Shown one piece after another: positions 1 to 7,986 of a stretch of DNA of 40,336 bases. Source of the stretch: Candidatus Staskawiczbacteria bacterium (lineage in GTDB: Bacteria > Patescibacteriota > Minisyncoccia > Minisyncoccales > Staskawiczbacteraceae); assembly GCA_903845295.1 (NCBI GenBank), contig CAIMWV010000012.1, positions 1 through 40,336 on the forward strand. The letters run 5' to 3'. The notes under the pieces were generated by a model. The model ran no database searches. It worked only from the letters and a program-made list of their open reading frames with translations, and was not told the DNA's origin. Both the position numbers and the translations under genes were made by a program. Each line of letters starts with the position of its first letter. Positions within the stretch are counted from its first letter, which is position 1.

Positions 1-54
1 AATCATGATATATTGATTTTTCATAAAAATATTTTTAAATTAAATGTTTTTCAA

Positions 55-84
55 GCGGAGGAGGTGGTGTGGGACTAGAACCCG
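55..84 (-). pseudogene. Decayed second copy of the tRNA-Ser 3' end
   Basis: Read on the minus strand this stretch repeats the T-arm and acceptor 3' strand of the tRNA-Ser at 274-357. The T-loop portion matches 12 of 13 bases (one G-to-T change in the loop) and the eleven bases ending the acceptor strand match exactly, but five extra bases lie between them. No 5' half of a tRNA is present, so it cannot be functional. It lies on the far side of the repeat element at 84-208 from the intact tRNA, like the remnant left when an element integrates into a tRNA 3' end and restores it. Confidence 0.75.
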
Positions 85-208
85 TCGCTTGCCTTGCCGC
101 CCTCATTTCATTCGGGCTAGCTCTTCGGTTCCGGCTCGCTCCTTAAAAACCTCTCGGTTTTTAATATTTTCCTACACGGGAGGAAAATTCTTTCCTCCCG
201 ACCCCTCC
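84..208 (-). repeat. Small hairpin element behind tRNA-Ser (copy 1 of the tail-duplicating family)
   Basis: About 125 bp with no credible gene. On the minus strand it begins GGAGGGGTCGGGAGGAA and ends GCAAGCGACG. It closely matches 20741-20904 behind the peptide-binding protein gene over its first ~85 bases. It contains two hairpins: a GGGAGGAA/TTCCTCCC stem and a 9-bp stem with arms at 143-151 and 156-164. In the other copy the third pair of the second stem is C-G where this copy has A-T, so the pairing is conserved although the sequence changed. The element is bounded by the tRNA terminator-like stem on one side and the duplicated tRNA tail on the other. No open reading frame for a recombinase is inside, so mobility would have to be supplied in trans. 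Confidence 0.75.
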
Positions 209-233
209 ATTTGGGTTCTCGTCTCACCTCTTT

Positions 234-269
234 AATAATTTTAGCCAAATACATTTGGCTAAAATTATT
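234..269 (-). terminator. Stem-loop after tRNA-Ser
   Basis: A perfect 17-bp stem (234-250 with 253-269) and a 2-nt loop start four bases beyond the tRNA 3' end. It probably ends or protects the tRNA transcript. There is no run of U after it on the minus strand, so it is not a textbook intrinsic terminator. Confidence 0.55.
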
Positions 270-273
270 AATG

Positions 274-357
274 CGGAGGAGGTGGGACTCGAACCCACGA
301 GACCTGTTAAGGTCACAGCTTTCCAAGCTGTTGCAATGGCCACTATGCGACTCCTCC
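274..357 (-). tRNA. tRNA-Ser(GGA)
   Basis: The minus strand folds as a class II tRNA. The acceptor stem pairs GGAGGAG with CTCCTCC; the anticodon stem ACAGC/GCTGT encloses loop TTGGAAA with anticodon GGA, which reads UCC serine. A long variable arm (GACCT/AGGTC) is present, as expected for serine, and the T-arm carries TTCGAGT. The discriminator base is G, the serine identity base. CCA is not encoded. It follows the CYTH gene on the same strand by 6 bp. Confidence 0.96.
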
Positions 358-363
358 AAAAAT

Positions 364-957
364 TTATTCTCGGGCTACTCCGGCTTTTACAAGCGCCTTG
401 AAGTGCTGCGGGCTTTTCTCTTTCAAATAAACCAACACTTTGCCTCTTACATATCCTGTATTTAAACCTTTTTCTTTTGCAAAATCAATTATATTTTCCA
501 GCGCTTTCGCCATCTCTGATTTATTTTCAACCATTAATTCTATTTCTGCAAGCTGATAATTGAAATCTCCGTATTCAACAAAATCAATATCTATTCCAAA
601 AATTCCCTTCTTGTATTTTCTTCTTGTTGTTTTGCAAATACAAAATTTAAAATATCCTTTTTCCAAAAGAATATCTTCCATATCATACCCGGAAATCCCT
701 AAAAATTCTTTTATTCTATCTTCGTCTTCAATCTCATCGTAAAAATTTGCTTTCCTTACGGCCTCTTTATTCAAAGATAATTTCAGCTCAAATTTTCCAT
801 CCCGCTGCCTCAGCCAATTATCGTTTCCAGTCAAAGAAAAATCTTTTGTATCGTAATAAATGTCCGTAAAAACTTTTTCTCCGATAAAATCGGCTCCCTC
901 AATGAGCCTTTTTTCATCGTCCCCTTTCAATAAAAATTTCTTTTCCACTTCTATCAT
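364..957 (-). CDS. CYTH domain protein (triphosphate tunnel phosphatase/adenylate cyclase class IV superfamily)
   Basis: The 197-residue protein opens MIEVEKKF, which carries the ExExK signature (E3, E5, K7) of the CYTH superfamily. Alternating basic and acidic strands follow (RQRDGKFELKLSL, RRKYKKG, IDIDFVEYG, LAEIELMVE), as expected for the eight-stranded triphosphate tunnel that binds polyphosphate and divalent metal. Family members are thiamine triphosphatases, inorganic triphosphatases or CyaB-type cyclases; the substrate here cannot be assigned. The start is secure because its ATG overlaps the TGA stop of htpX (ATGA), indicating translational coupling in a lemA-htpX-CYTH operon. A few C-terminal residues next to the tRNA may be variable. 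Confidence 0.85.
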   Translation of the reverse strand: MIEVEKKFLLKGDDEKRLIEGADFIGEKVFTDIYYDTKDFSLTGNDNWLRQRDGKFELKLSLNKEAVRKANFYDEIEDEDRIKEFLGISGYDMEDILLEKGYFKFCICKTTRRKYKKGIFGIDIDFVEYGDFNYQLAEIELMVENKSEMAKALENIIDFAKEKGLNTGYVRGKVLVYLKEKSPQHFKALVKAGVARE

Positions 958-1865
958 GTTTCCATATCGCGCAGAGCTTTTATTCTGTCTCCTATGGGAG
1001 GATGAGTTGAAAAAAGTTTTGCAAACCAGTGAGTTTTTTGCTGGCCCTTATATGGCGAGTCAATAAAAAGAGAACTGGTTGCGTCATTTGTAATTCTCAT
1101 CGGGGTCGGGTCTGATGAAATTTTTTCTAATGCGCGGGCCAGTCCTTCCGGATACCGGGTTAACAAAGCGCCATCGGCGTCTGCCAAAAATTCTCTTTTT
1201 CTGGAAATTGCCAGCTGGACCAGCATTGCGGCTATAGGAGCCAAAATTGCGGCTACAAGCCCGCCAATCATTAAAATAATGCCCAGCCCCCCGTTGTCTC
1301 TGCTTCTCCTGCCTCCCTGCATCCCGCCCCAAAAACTGATTCTTAAAAAGAAATTGGCAGTTATTGCAACGACCCCGGCCAAAACTGCCACAATTGTAGA
1401 CAACAGCATATCTTTATTTCCAATATGGGACAATTCGTGAGCTAAAACTCCCTGCAGTTCTGTTTTATCCAATCTGTTTAAAAGTCCCTGGGTCACGCAA
1501 ACTACTGCACGATTTTTATCGCGCCCTGTGGCAAATGCATTCGGCTGCATCTCCGGAATAATATAAATTTTAGGCACAGGAAGCCCTGCTGTTATACAAA
1601 GATTTTCAACAACATTGTAAAGCTGCGGATTGTCTTTTTTTTCAATCGGCTGGGCTTTATACATTGATAGAACAATTTTGTCAGACCACCAATAACTGCC
1701 AAAAGACATAAAAACGCTTAGAAAAACAGCAACGTACAGAATCGCGTCGCTGTCCAATAAATAGCTGAAAAGCCAGCCCAAAGCTATGATAAAGACCAAA
1801 AACCCAGTTATTAGAAACCAGGTTTTTCTCGTGTTGGAATCTGCTTGTGTATAAATGCTTGGCAT
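954..1865 (-). CDS. htpX: HtpX-type M48 membrane zinc metalloprotease
   Basis: The 303-residue protein has two N-terminal membrane helices (about 15-38 and 40-58), then the zinc motif HELSHIGN near residue 142 (HExxH) and the downstream glutamate in EFLADADGA near 225. Two more hydrophobic segments lie between them, as in HtpX. The family degrades misfolded membrane proteins at the cytoplasmic face of the inner membrane. It lies 17 bp after lemA, a pairing found in many bacteria, and overlaps the CYTH start by four bases. Length and motif order are normal for HtpX. The call is firm; its physiological substrates are unknown. Confidence 0.95.
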   Translation of the reverse strand: MPSIYTQADSNTRKTWFLITGFLVFIIALGWLFSYLLDSDAILYVAVFLSVFMSFGSYWWSDKIVLSMYKAQPIEKKDNPQLYNVVENLCITAGLPVPKIYIIPEMQPNAFATGRDKNRAVVCVTQGLLNRLDKTELQGVLAHELSHIGNKDMLLSTIVAVLAGVVAITANFFLRISFWGGMQGGRRSRDNGGLGIILMIGGLVAAILAPIAAMLVQLAISRKREFLADADGALLTRYPEGLARALEKISSDPTPMRITNDATSSLFIDSPYKGQQKTHWFAKLFSTHPPIGDRIKALRDMET

Positions 1866-1882
1866 TTTATAACCGACCGGTT

Positions 1883-2440
1883 TTAGAACTTAACTGCAAC
1901 GGGCTGCTTTTCCGCTTCGGATGCTGTCTGGAACATTTCCATCTCTTTAAACCCGAATGAGTTTGCTATCAAATTTGCCGGGAAGCTTTCTATCTTGATA
2001 TTTAAATCCCTGACATTTGTGTTGTAGAACCTGCGGGCAGCCTGAATTTTATCTTCGGTATCCGTAAGTTCATTTTGAAGACTCAAAAAGTTCGTAGAGG
2101 CCTTCAAATCGGGGTAATTTTCAGCTACAGCGAACAAACTTTTTAAAGTGCCTGAAAGCGCATTTTCAGCCTCTGCTTTATTGGAGAGCCCCTGGGCGCT
2201 TATAGCGGTTGCTCTGGCTTGCGTTACCTTCTCAAACAGCTCCTTTTCATGAGCCGCATATCCCTTTACTGTTTCAACCAAATTCGGAATCAAATCATAT
2301 CTTCTCTTAGTCTGCACATCGATATCCGATAAAGCTTCTTTTGCCCTGTTTTTTAATGTTACTAAACCGTTAAAAGCAGCTATTACCCACAAGATAACAA
2401 CGACTACAACGATTAATATTATCCACGATATTATTCCCAT
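1883..2440 (-). CDS. lemA: LemA family membrane protein
   Basis: The 185-residue protein has one N-terminal membrane helix (about residues 3-25) followed by a long helical domain with the family hallmarks: NRAKEALSDIDVQTKRRYDLIPNLVETVKGYAAHEKELFEKV, the A..N.LS central helix and YPDLKAS.NF..L..ELT.TE.KI..AR..YN. LemA proteins are anchored in the membrane with the bundle outside, or N-out; the role is still poorly defined, often tied to M48 proteases and envelope stress. Here it is the first gene of the operon with htpX. The start follows a promoter candidate only 11 bases away, suggesting a leaderless transcript. Confidence 0.93.
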   Translation of the reverse strand: MGIISWIILIVVVVVILWVIAAFNGLVTLKNRAKEALSDIDVQTKRRYDLIPNLVETVKGYAAHEKELFEKVTQARATAISAQGLSNKAEAENALSGTLKSLFAVAENYPDLKASTNFLSLQNELTDTEDKIQAARRFYNTNVRDLNIKIESFPANLIANSFGFKEMEMFQTASEAEKQPVAVKF

Positions 2441-2451
2441 GATTTTGGTTA

Positions 2452-2480
2452 TTTATAATTACTAGCGAGGAAGGAGTAAA
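2452..2480 (-). promoter_or_regulatory. Candidate promoter of lemA-htpX-CYTH
   Basis: On the minus strand TTTACT (2475-2480) and TATAAA (2452-2457) are 17 bp apart, and the lemA ATG ends at 2440, so the transcript would begin almost at the start codon. The -35 lies within the repeat element at 2463-2553 and the -10 outside it. The match is moderate. Confidence 0.45.
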
Positions 2481-2553
2481 GAACATGAACGAGATAAAAT
2501 GAAAACAAATTTTCATTTTATTGAGCGAGTGTTATTTATTCCGACCGAGCGAC
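2463..2553. repeat. Hairpin element between the zinc-ribbon gene and lemA
   Basis: A non-coding block beginning TAGCGAGGAAGGAG and ending CCGAGCGACG. The end matches the ends of the elements at 84-208 and 20741-20904 (GCGACG or GAACGACG). It carries a 10-bp stem (2496-2505 with 2510-2519). It is flanked by inverted TATAATTAC (2454-2462) and GTAATTATA (2554-2562), so it seems to sit inside an older palindrome. No duplicated gene tail is visible here. Confidence 0.5.
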
Positions 2554-2585
2554 GTAATTATATAAATTTTAATTTATTAAAATTT

Positions 2586-3110
2586 CTACAGATCTTCTAT
2601 TAACGTATTTAAATATGGATGCTGGGTTTCAAATTTGTAGGTAAAAAGCTTCAAGAGCATCAGAAAGTCTCCTAATTCTGAACGGAATCCCTCAGGGCCT
2701 GAAAAAACCTCCCATAACTGTACTACAAGATTTTTGGTATAGCGGTGCAGAATTTCATAATCGGATTTATTTTTCAGATAGTTTATTATCTGCTTGAATT
2801 CTCCCCTGTCTAACCAAACGCCGCCGCACATTTTGCAAAAATCAACCCTTACCTTGGAATTATCGTACTTAACCTCTCTTAAACCGGAGCGGTCAACGGG
2901 ACAATGTCTATCACCGCGCGATACATGGAACTTTGCCTTATCCCTCCACAAATCAACATCAACCCAATTTAATTGTTTGTCTTTGTCGTCTTTTGCCAGC
3001 CTTAATTCATCTTTATCGAACCATATACCCAAACACTTGGGGCAGTAGTCAACTTCCACATTATGGAACAAAACTTTTTCTAATTGTTCATTGTCATTTG
3101 GACACTCCAT
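2586..3110 (-). CDS. Protein with two TFIIB-type zinc ribbons
   Basis: The 174-residue protein carries two zf-TFIIB-like ribbons. The first is CPNDNEQL...DYCPKCLGIWFDKDEL (residues ~3-40) and the second HCPVDRSGL...DFCKMCGGVWLDRGEF (~70-105); each has a CPxD or CPxC pair, then CxxC(L/G)GxWxDxxE. The C-terminal ~65 residues are helical and lack known motifs. The family is common and its function is undetermined; nucleic-acid or metal binding is likely. A strong promoter lies directly at the start, so translation is probably leaderless. Confidence 0.8.
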   Translation of the reverse strand: MECPNDNEQLEKVLFHNVEVDYCPKCLGIWFDKDELRLAKDDKDKQLNWVDVDLWRDKAKFHVSRGDRHCPVDRSGLREVKYDNSKVRVDFCKMCGGVWLDRGEFKQIINYLKNKSDYEILHRYTKNLVVQLWEVFSGPEGFRSELGDFLMLLKLFTYKFETQHPYLNTLIEDL

Positions 3111-3116
3111 GCATTA

Positions 3117-3145
3117 ATTATAACCAAAATAAATAATTTATGCAA
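3117..3145 (-). promoter_or_regulatory. Promoter of the zinc-ribbon gene (leaderless)
   Basis: TTGCAT (3140-3145) and TATAAT (3117-3122) on the minus strand are 17 bp apart. The ATG starts at 3110, seven bases after the -10, so the mRNA should begin at or next to the start codon. Confidence 0.7.
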
Positions 3146-3146
3146 C

Positions 3147-3180
3147 AAAAAAGCCCAAATACAATGCTGTGTGCTTGGAC
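3147..3180 (-). terminator. Intrinsic terminator after the deoxyribosyltransferase gene
   Basis: GTCCAAG (3174-3180) pairs with TTTGGGC (3153-3159) through two wobbles on the minus strand, followed by six U residues. Confidence 0.6.
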
Positions 3181-3185
3181 CCATA

Positions 3186-3665
3186 TTACTTTGTTATTGA
3201 AAGAACTGCCTCGTGGATTTTCCGGGCCAGCTCCCTGTAGTATCCTTCGACCTGATTAAGGTCGGCGATAAAACAAGGATGGTAGATGAATATCGTGCCC
3301 CTTGCTTTGAGCATTGCATTAACTCCAACTTCTTTTTCCTCCGCAGTGCGGAAATCAGTTCGGTAAATAATCGCTGTGCCGGCTGAGGTAATTGCAATGC
3401 CGTATTCCACACATGTTCCGCTGTCGGCATCAGCGCCATCGGCGCTCCCGACAAAGATGTTTTCAGAACTTTGGCACGCCTGTCTGCAGCTTTCAACCAC
3501 GCCCGCCACGTCGAAACGGTCTCCGTGAAAAAACTGAAGCGCTTCCACCTGTGGAAGAATGACTGCGTGCCCCAGCTCTCTCAGATACTTTGCCAGAAAA
3601 AGATTGTGCAACCTCTGTCCGGCATTAAACAACCCGCCTGCCAGGTAAATCTTTAATTTTTTCAT
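3186..3665 (-). CDS. Nucleoside 2-deoxyribosyltransferase-like protein
   Basis: The 159-residue protein begins MKKLKIYLAGGLFNAGQRLHN, the Rossmann-like opening of the nucleoside 2-deoxyribosyltransferase family. DADSGTCVEYGIAITSAG supplies the characteristic glutamate-containing segment (D.G...E.G.A...G.P) that holds the catalytic residue. Such enzymes exchange or hydrolyse the glycosidic bond of deoxynucleosides or their monophosphates. An ATG upstream in frame (3704) exists, but this start has AAGGAG seven bases before it and fits the family N-terminus. It overlaps the preceding HAD gene by 41 bp, implying co-transcription and coupling. Substrate not determined. Confidence 0.75.
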   Translation of the reverse strand: MKKLKIYLAGGLFNAGQRLHNLFLAKYLRELGHAVILPQVEALQFFHGDRFDVAGVVESCRQACQSSENIFVGSADGADADSGTCVEYGIAITSAGTAIIYRTDFRTAEEKEVGVNAMLKARGTIFIYHPCFIADLNQVEGYYRELARKIHEAVLSITK

Positions 3666-4389
3666 CGCTTTTCTCCTTATCATCACGCCATCCTGTACTT
3701 GCAAGCCAGCTCATGAATCCGCCAAAAGGCAGATCAAAGAGAAGCCTTGCGGCGACGTAATCAATTCTCCACTCCCGCAGGTCGCTGAACTGCCCCATTG
3801 TCGGAACGCGCGCAGCTTCGACTCCAGCTTGATTGGCGCATCTGACATCTGTGCTGTACTTATCGCCGACATACAGGACTCTCGGATTCTTTTCAGGAAT
3901 CCTTTTTTCCTGTTTAGCCAAAGCAACCACCGCGAGCAAAACCAGCGGATTGGGTTTCTGGTATTGGCTTGTTATTTTTTCCAACAGCCTGTCTCCAGAT
4001 ACAAGCTGCTCCGTACAATCATAAAAGATTCCCTGAGTCGGGAGATATTTCAAAACTCTCAGCCCGCCACCCCTATTAAACCTTAATAAATGGGGCTCTT
4101 TTAGAATGCCGAATCCCACCATCTTACTGACAGGCATCAGCGCGCCGTAGATATCTCGAATCCTTTTCAAGCCGTCAAAAGATGAATTCGAAATCATTTC
4201 TGCCTTCGGCGCAATCGCCAGCAAGGTTTCAATTATCCTGCCGTCAGGCTCGGAACCATGAAAGACACTGGTCGTGCCGTCACAGTCTAACCCAATAAGG
4301 TCGAAGTCATTTGCTATCGCGGCCAGACCGTTTAAGTCTTTAAGCCTGAAATCCACGTGGTACTGCGCAATGAAGGATTTTACTCCCAT
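3625..4389 (-). CDS. HAD-superfamily hydrolase
   Basis: The 254-residue protein has a HAD motif I, LIGLDCDGTTS (nucleophile Asp, residues ~31-41), a serine-rich motif II region (MISNSS, ~65-70), and motif IV VLYVGDKYSTDVRCANQAG near 178-196. This is a small phosphatase core with a moderate cap. It precedes and overlaps the deoxyribosyltransferase gene, so a role in nucleotide or nucleotide-sugar salvage is plausible, but that is inference from position. AAAGGA lies eight bases before the ATG. Base composition is richer in G+C than the flanking genes. Confidence 0.75.
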   Translation of the reverse strand: MGVKSFIAQYHVDFRLKDLNGLAAIANDFDLIGLDCDGTTSVFHGSEPDGRIIETLLAIAPKAEMISNSSFDGLKRIRDIYGALMPVSKMVGFGILKEPHLLRFNRGGGLRVLKYLPTQGIFYDCTEQLVSGDRLLEKITSQYQKPNPLVLLAVVALAKQEKRIPEKNPRVLYVGDKYSTDVRCANQAGVEAARVPTMGQFSDLREWRIDYVAARLLFDLPFGGFMSWLASTGWRDDKEKSDEKIKDLPGRRVV

Positions 4390-4490
4390 GCGTGATTTCC
4401 TTTTTCAAAGGTCATCTTGAGCAAATTACTCAGGATAAATCAGATTATCCCAAAAAAATAATTTAGTCAATTTTATCTAAACCAAACAAA

Positions 4491-4517
4491 AATCCCGAGG
4501 TTTCTGACCTCGGGATT
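4491..4517 (-). terminator. Intrinsic terminator of the acidic small protein gene
   Basis: A perfect 10-bp stem, AATCCCGAGG with CCTCGGGATT, and a 7-nt loop, followed on the minus strand by TTTTTGTTT. Confidence 0.85.
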
Positions 4518-4530
4518 CGAAGATATATTC

Positions 4531-4896
4531 CTATTCTTTTTCTTCTCCTTTTATCTTTATACCCATTTCATTAAAAAGGGCTTCGTGGGAATCAGTAGTG
4601 TGTCCGAGATAAATTGTCACTCCATTTTCTGGCATTATAAACTTTTGATCTTTAAGCGCTTTTTTTTCATGTTCACTTAGTGGAGTTTTAGCTATTTTAA
4701 TTTTATTATCTTCCTCCTCACCTCTGTTAAGTCCTTTTTCGTCGGCGAACTTCAAAAGCGCTTTTGCTTGCTCCGGGGTTAATCCGACTATCAGCGATTC
4801 GCCTCCTATAACTACCGTTTGCTTTTTAATAAAATCTGCATCCGGTAATTTTGATTCTTCTTCTTCGGGTCTTGGACCCATATCCGAATTTGCCAT
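4531..4896 (-). CDS. Small acidic hypothetical protein
   Basis: I do not recognise this 121-residue protein. It is rich in E and K, has no signal peptide or membrane helix, and contains the short segments KKQTVVIGGESLIVGLTPEQAKALLKFADEKG and PENGVTIYLGHTTDSHEALFNEMG. It has its own strong promoter (4924-4951) and its own terminator (4491-4517), so it is an independent transcription unit after groEL. The clean regulatory signals make it a real gene. Confidence 0.7.
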   Translation of the reverse strand: MANSDMGPRPEEEESKLPDADFIKKQTVVIGGESLIVGLTPEQAKALLKFADEKGLNRGEEEDNKIKIAKTPLSEHEKKALKDQKFIMPENGVTIYLGHTTDSHEALFNEMGIKIKGEEKE

Positions 4897-4923
4897 ATTT
4901 TTTAGGTTTAATTATATTACTTC

Positions 4924-4951
4924 ATTATATTCTCGATATCACCCTTGTCAA
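4924..4951 (-). promoter_or_regulatory. Strong promoter of the acidic small protein gene
   Basis: Consensus TTGACA (4946-4951) and TATAAT (4924-4929) on the minus strand, 16 bp apart. The gene starts at 4896, giving a leader of about 20 nt. Confidence 0.85.
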
Positions 4952-4953
4952 TG

Positions 4954-4979
4954 AAAAAACCGCATTACTGCGGTTTTTT
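4954..4979 (-). terminator. groESL terminator
   Basis: AAAAAACCGCA pairs with TGCGGTTTTTT around a 4-nt loop, eight bases after the groEL stop. U-runs on both strands would allow it to act in both directions. It lies just upstream of the next gene's promoter. Confidence 0.85.
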
Positions 4980-4987
4980 CAAATATT

Positions 4988-6637
<1,650 letters not shown>

Positions 6638-6649
6638 TTATAATTTCTA

Positions 6650-6730
6650 ATTTTAAATTTCTATTAAATTTCTAAGGAATTAATTTCTAAATTAAAAATT
6701 AAACCTTTAATAGAAATTAGAAATTGAAAC
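6650..6730. other. AT-rich inverted repeat between groES and groEL
   Basis: The 107-bp gap is almost pure A+T and contains AATTTCTAAT...TTTCTATTAAA followed by TTTAATAGAAATTAGAAATT, an imperfect inverted repeat. It may form a hairpin that sets the groES/groEL expression ratio; that role is a guess. Confidence 0.4.
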
Positions 6731-6741
6731 TTGAAAATTCG

Positions 6742-7032
6742 TTATTCTATTACTGCTAAAATATCGCTTTCTGAAGCGATTAAATATTCTTTTCCCCCAA
6801 TTTTTATTTCGCTTGGCCCATATTTTGTAAATAAAACCTTATCTCCCGGTTTTATCGACATCATAATTATTTTGCCGTCATCGGTTTTTTTGCCTGGTCC
6901 CACTGCAATCACCTTGCCCTCTTCTGACTTTTCTTTTGAAGCTGTTTCGGGCAAAAAAATACCGGCCTTTGTCTTCTCTTCCTCTTTAATGGGCTCTATT
7001 AAAATATGATCTCCTAATGGTTTAATTTGCAT
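6742..7032 (-). CDS. groS: Co-chaperonin GroES
   Basis: The 96-residue protein starts MQIKPLGDHILIEPIKEEEKTKAGIFLPETASKEKSEEGKVIAVGPGKK and ends GDKVLFTKYGPSEIKIGGKEYLIASESDILAVIE, the complete GroES beta barrel with the mobile loop (~residues 18-34) that contacts GroEL. An upstream in-frame ATG at 7074 would add 14 residues foreign to the family, so I chose the internal ATG. It is the first gene of the groESL unit, with a good promoter at 7086-7114. Confidence 0.97.
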   Translation of the reverse strand: MQIKPLGDHILIEPIKEEEKTKAGIFLPETASKEKSEEGKVIAVGPGKKTDDGKIIMMSIKPGDKVLFTKYGPSEIKIGGKEYLIASESDILAVIE

Positions 7033-7085
7033 AATTTTAAAAATAATTAATAATAAAAAATGCCTTTGAGACATTACTATAACAT

Positions 7086-7114
7086 AATTTAGAAAAATAA
7101 ACAGTCTTTGTCAA
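7086..7114 (-). promoter_or_regulatory. groESL promoter
   Basis: TTGACA (7109-7114) and TAAATT (7086-7091) on the minus strand are 17 bp apart; a second -10-like TATAGT lies a little downstream. I see no CIRCE or other inverted operator, so HrcA control is not supported. Confidence 0.6.
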
Positions 7115-7133
7115 TAGATGTTTTAAAAAATAT

Positions 7134-7161
7134 TCCCTGCGCAATTGACATCGCGCAGGGA
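7134..7161 (-). terminator. Terminator after the 7180-7800 membrane protein gene
   Basis: Perfect 9-bp stem TCCCTGCGC/GCGCAGGGA around a 10-nt loop, followed on the minus strand by ATATTTTTT. Confidence 0.85.
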
Positions 7162-7179
7162 TACGATGGTTTTTCACAT

Positions 7180-7800
7180 TTACTGAGGGAAATACTGGCC
7201 GAATCCGCCAAAGTCTGTCTGTGACCACTCGGTAAACAGCCAATACAGGCGCTTGAACTCCAGCATTTCCTCAGCGCCGGCGCAAGGGTTGCCAGGAGAG
7301 GCGTCTTGAAGCTTTTTTACTTCATATGTCCATCCCCGGAGGACGGCTTTCATATATTCTACAACTTGGTCTTTCGTCCATTCGCCCATTTCGCGGCTTT
7401 TTGGACCGAGAGCCTTGCAAAGTTCGTTAAACTGGATAGCAAAGTCCTTCATGGTGCCTGCCATGATGCCCTTCACAGTCTCCAATTGTCCCCTCTCAAG
7501 GCAACAAGCGTCAGCGTCCATGGAAGACTGCCAAAGGAAATAAAATACTATAACACAAACTATTATTGCGGGAAGGCATATTACTGAAAACGGATTATGC
7601 CAATAATATGCCCAAAGGAAAATTGAAGCGTAGAGCAGCGGAATAATAATGAAGCATGCTGATTTAAACCTTCTTTTGCTTTGGCAGTTCTCTCTAATGT
7701 GCTTAGCCACCTCATCTATAACTTCCTGGGGAACAAGAACCATCGGCGCCTTCCGCTCATAAATCGTTTCCAAGAATTCCTTTCGCCAATTCCATTCCAT
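7180..7800 (-). CDS. Hypothetical protein with two membrane helices
   Basis: I do not recognise this 206-residue protein. A soluble N-terminal ~45 residues (with VPQEVIDEVAKHIREN) is followed by two membrane helices (about 50-68 and 73-91) and a cytoplasmic or external helical domain of ~115 residues containing two neighbouring cysteines (DADACCLERGQ). The ATG at 7800 has AAGGAG six bases before it. Its G+C-richer sequence and clear Shine-Dalgarno contrast with the neighbouring uvrA and groES. A structured leader lies upstream. Confidence 0.65.
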   Translation of the reverse strand: MEWNWRKEFLETIYERKAPMVLVPQEVIDEVAKHIRENCQSKRRFKSACFIIIPLLYASIFLWAYYWHNPFSVICLPAIIVCVIVFYFLWQSSMDADACCLERGQLETVKGIMAGTMKDFAIQFNELCKALGPKSREMGEWTKDQVVEYMKAVLRGWTYEVKKLQDASPGNPCAGAEEMLEFKRLYWLFTEWSQTDFGGFGQYFPQ

Positions 7801-7826
7801 GACCAACTCCTTTTGCCTTGGCTTTG

Positions 7827-7916
7827 AAGAAATGGGGGCATCGGTGCCTCACGAATCAATGGGTTTCGGGCCCAAAGACCGCACTTCATTTCTTTTGGCT
7901 GACAAGGCGTTCAGCC
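7827..7916 (-). promoter_or_regulatory. Structured leader of the membrane protein gene
   Basis: Read on the minus strand, a hairpin with stem GGCTGA/TCAGCC (7911-7916 with 7897-7902) is followed by AAGAAATG (7887-7894) pairing with CATTTCTT (7827-7834) across ~50 nt. The 3' arm ends shortly before the Shine-Dalgarno sequence at 7807-7812. It could be a cis-regulatory RNA; I recognise no riboswitch class. Confidence 0.35.
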
Positions 7917-7986
7917 ACACAGGAAAATTATCTTTTTAAAATGATTTTCCGGCGCAGCCGAACTTGTTTCAAAGAGCTGTGTTCTG

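Noticed and set aside
1-54. Possible start of another gene at the left edge
   Set aside because: The stretch is AT-rich, without a convincing start, ribosome site or conserved frame; I see nothing in it.
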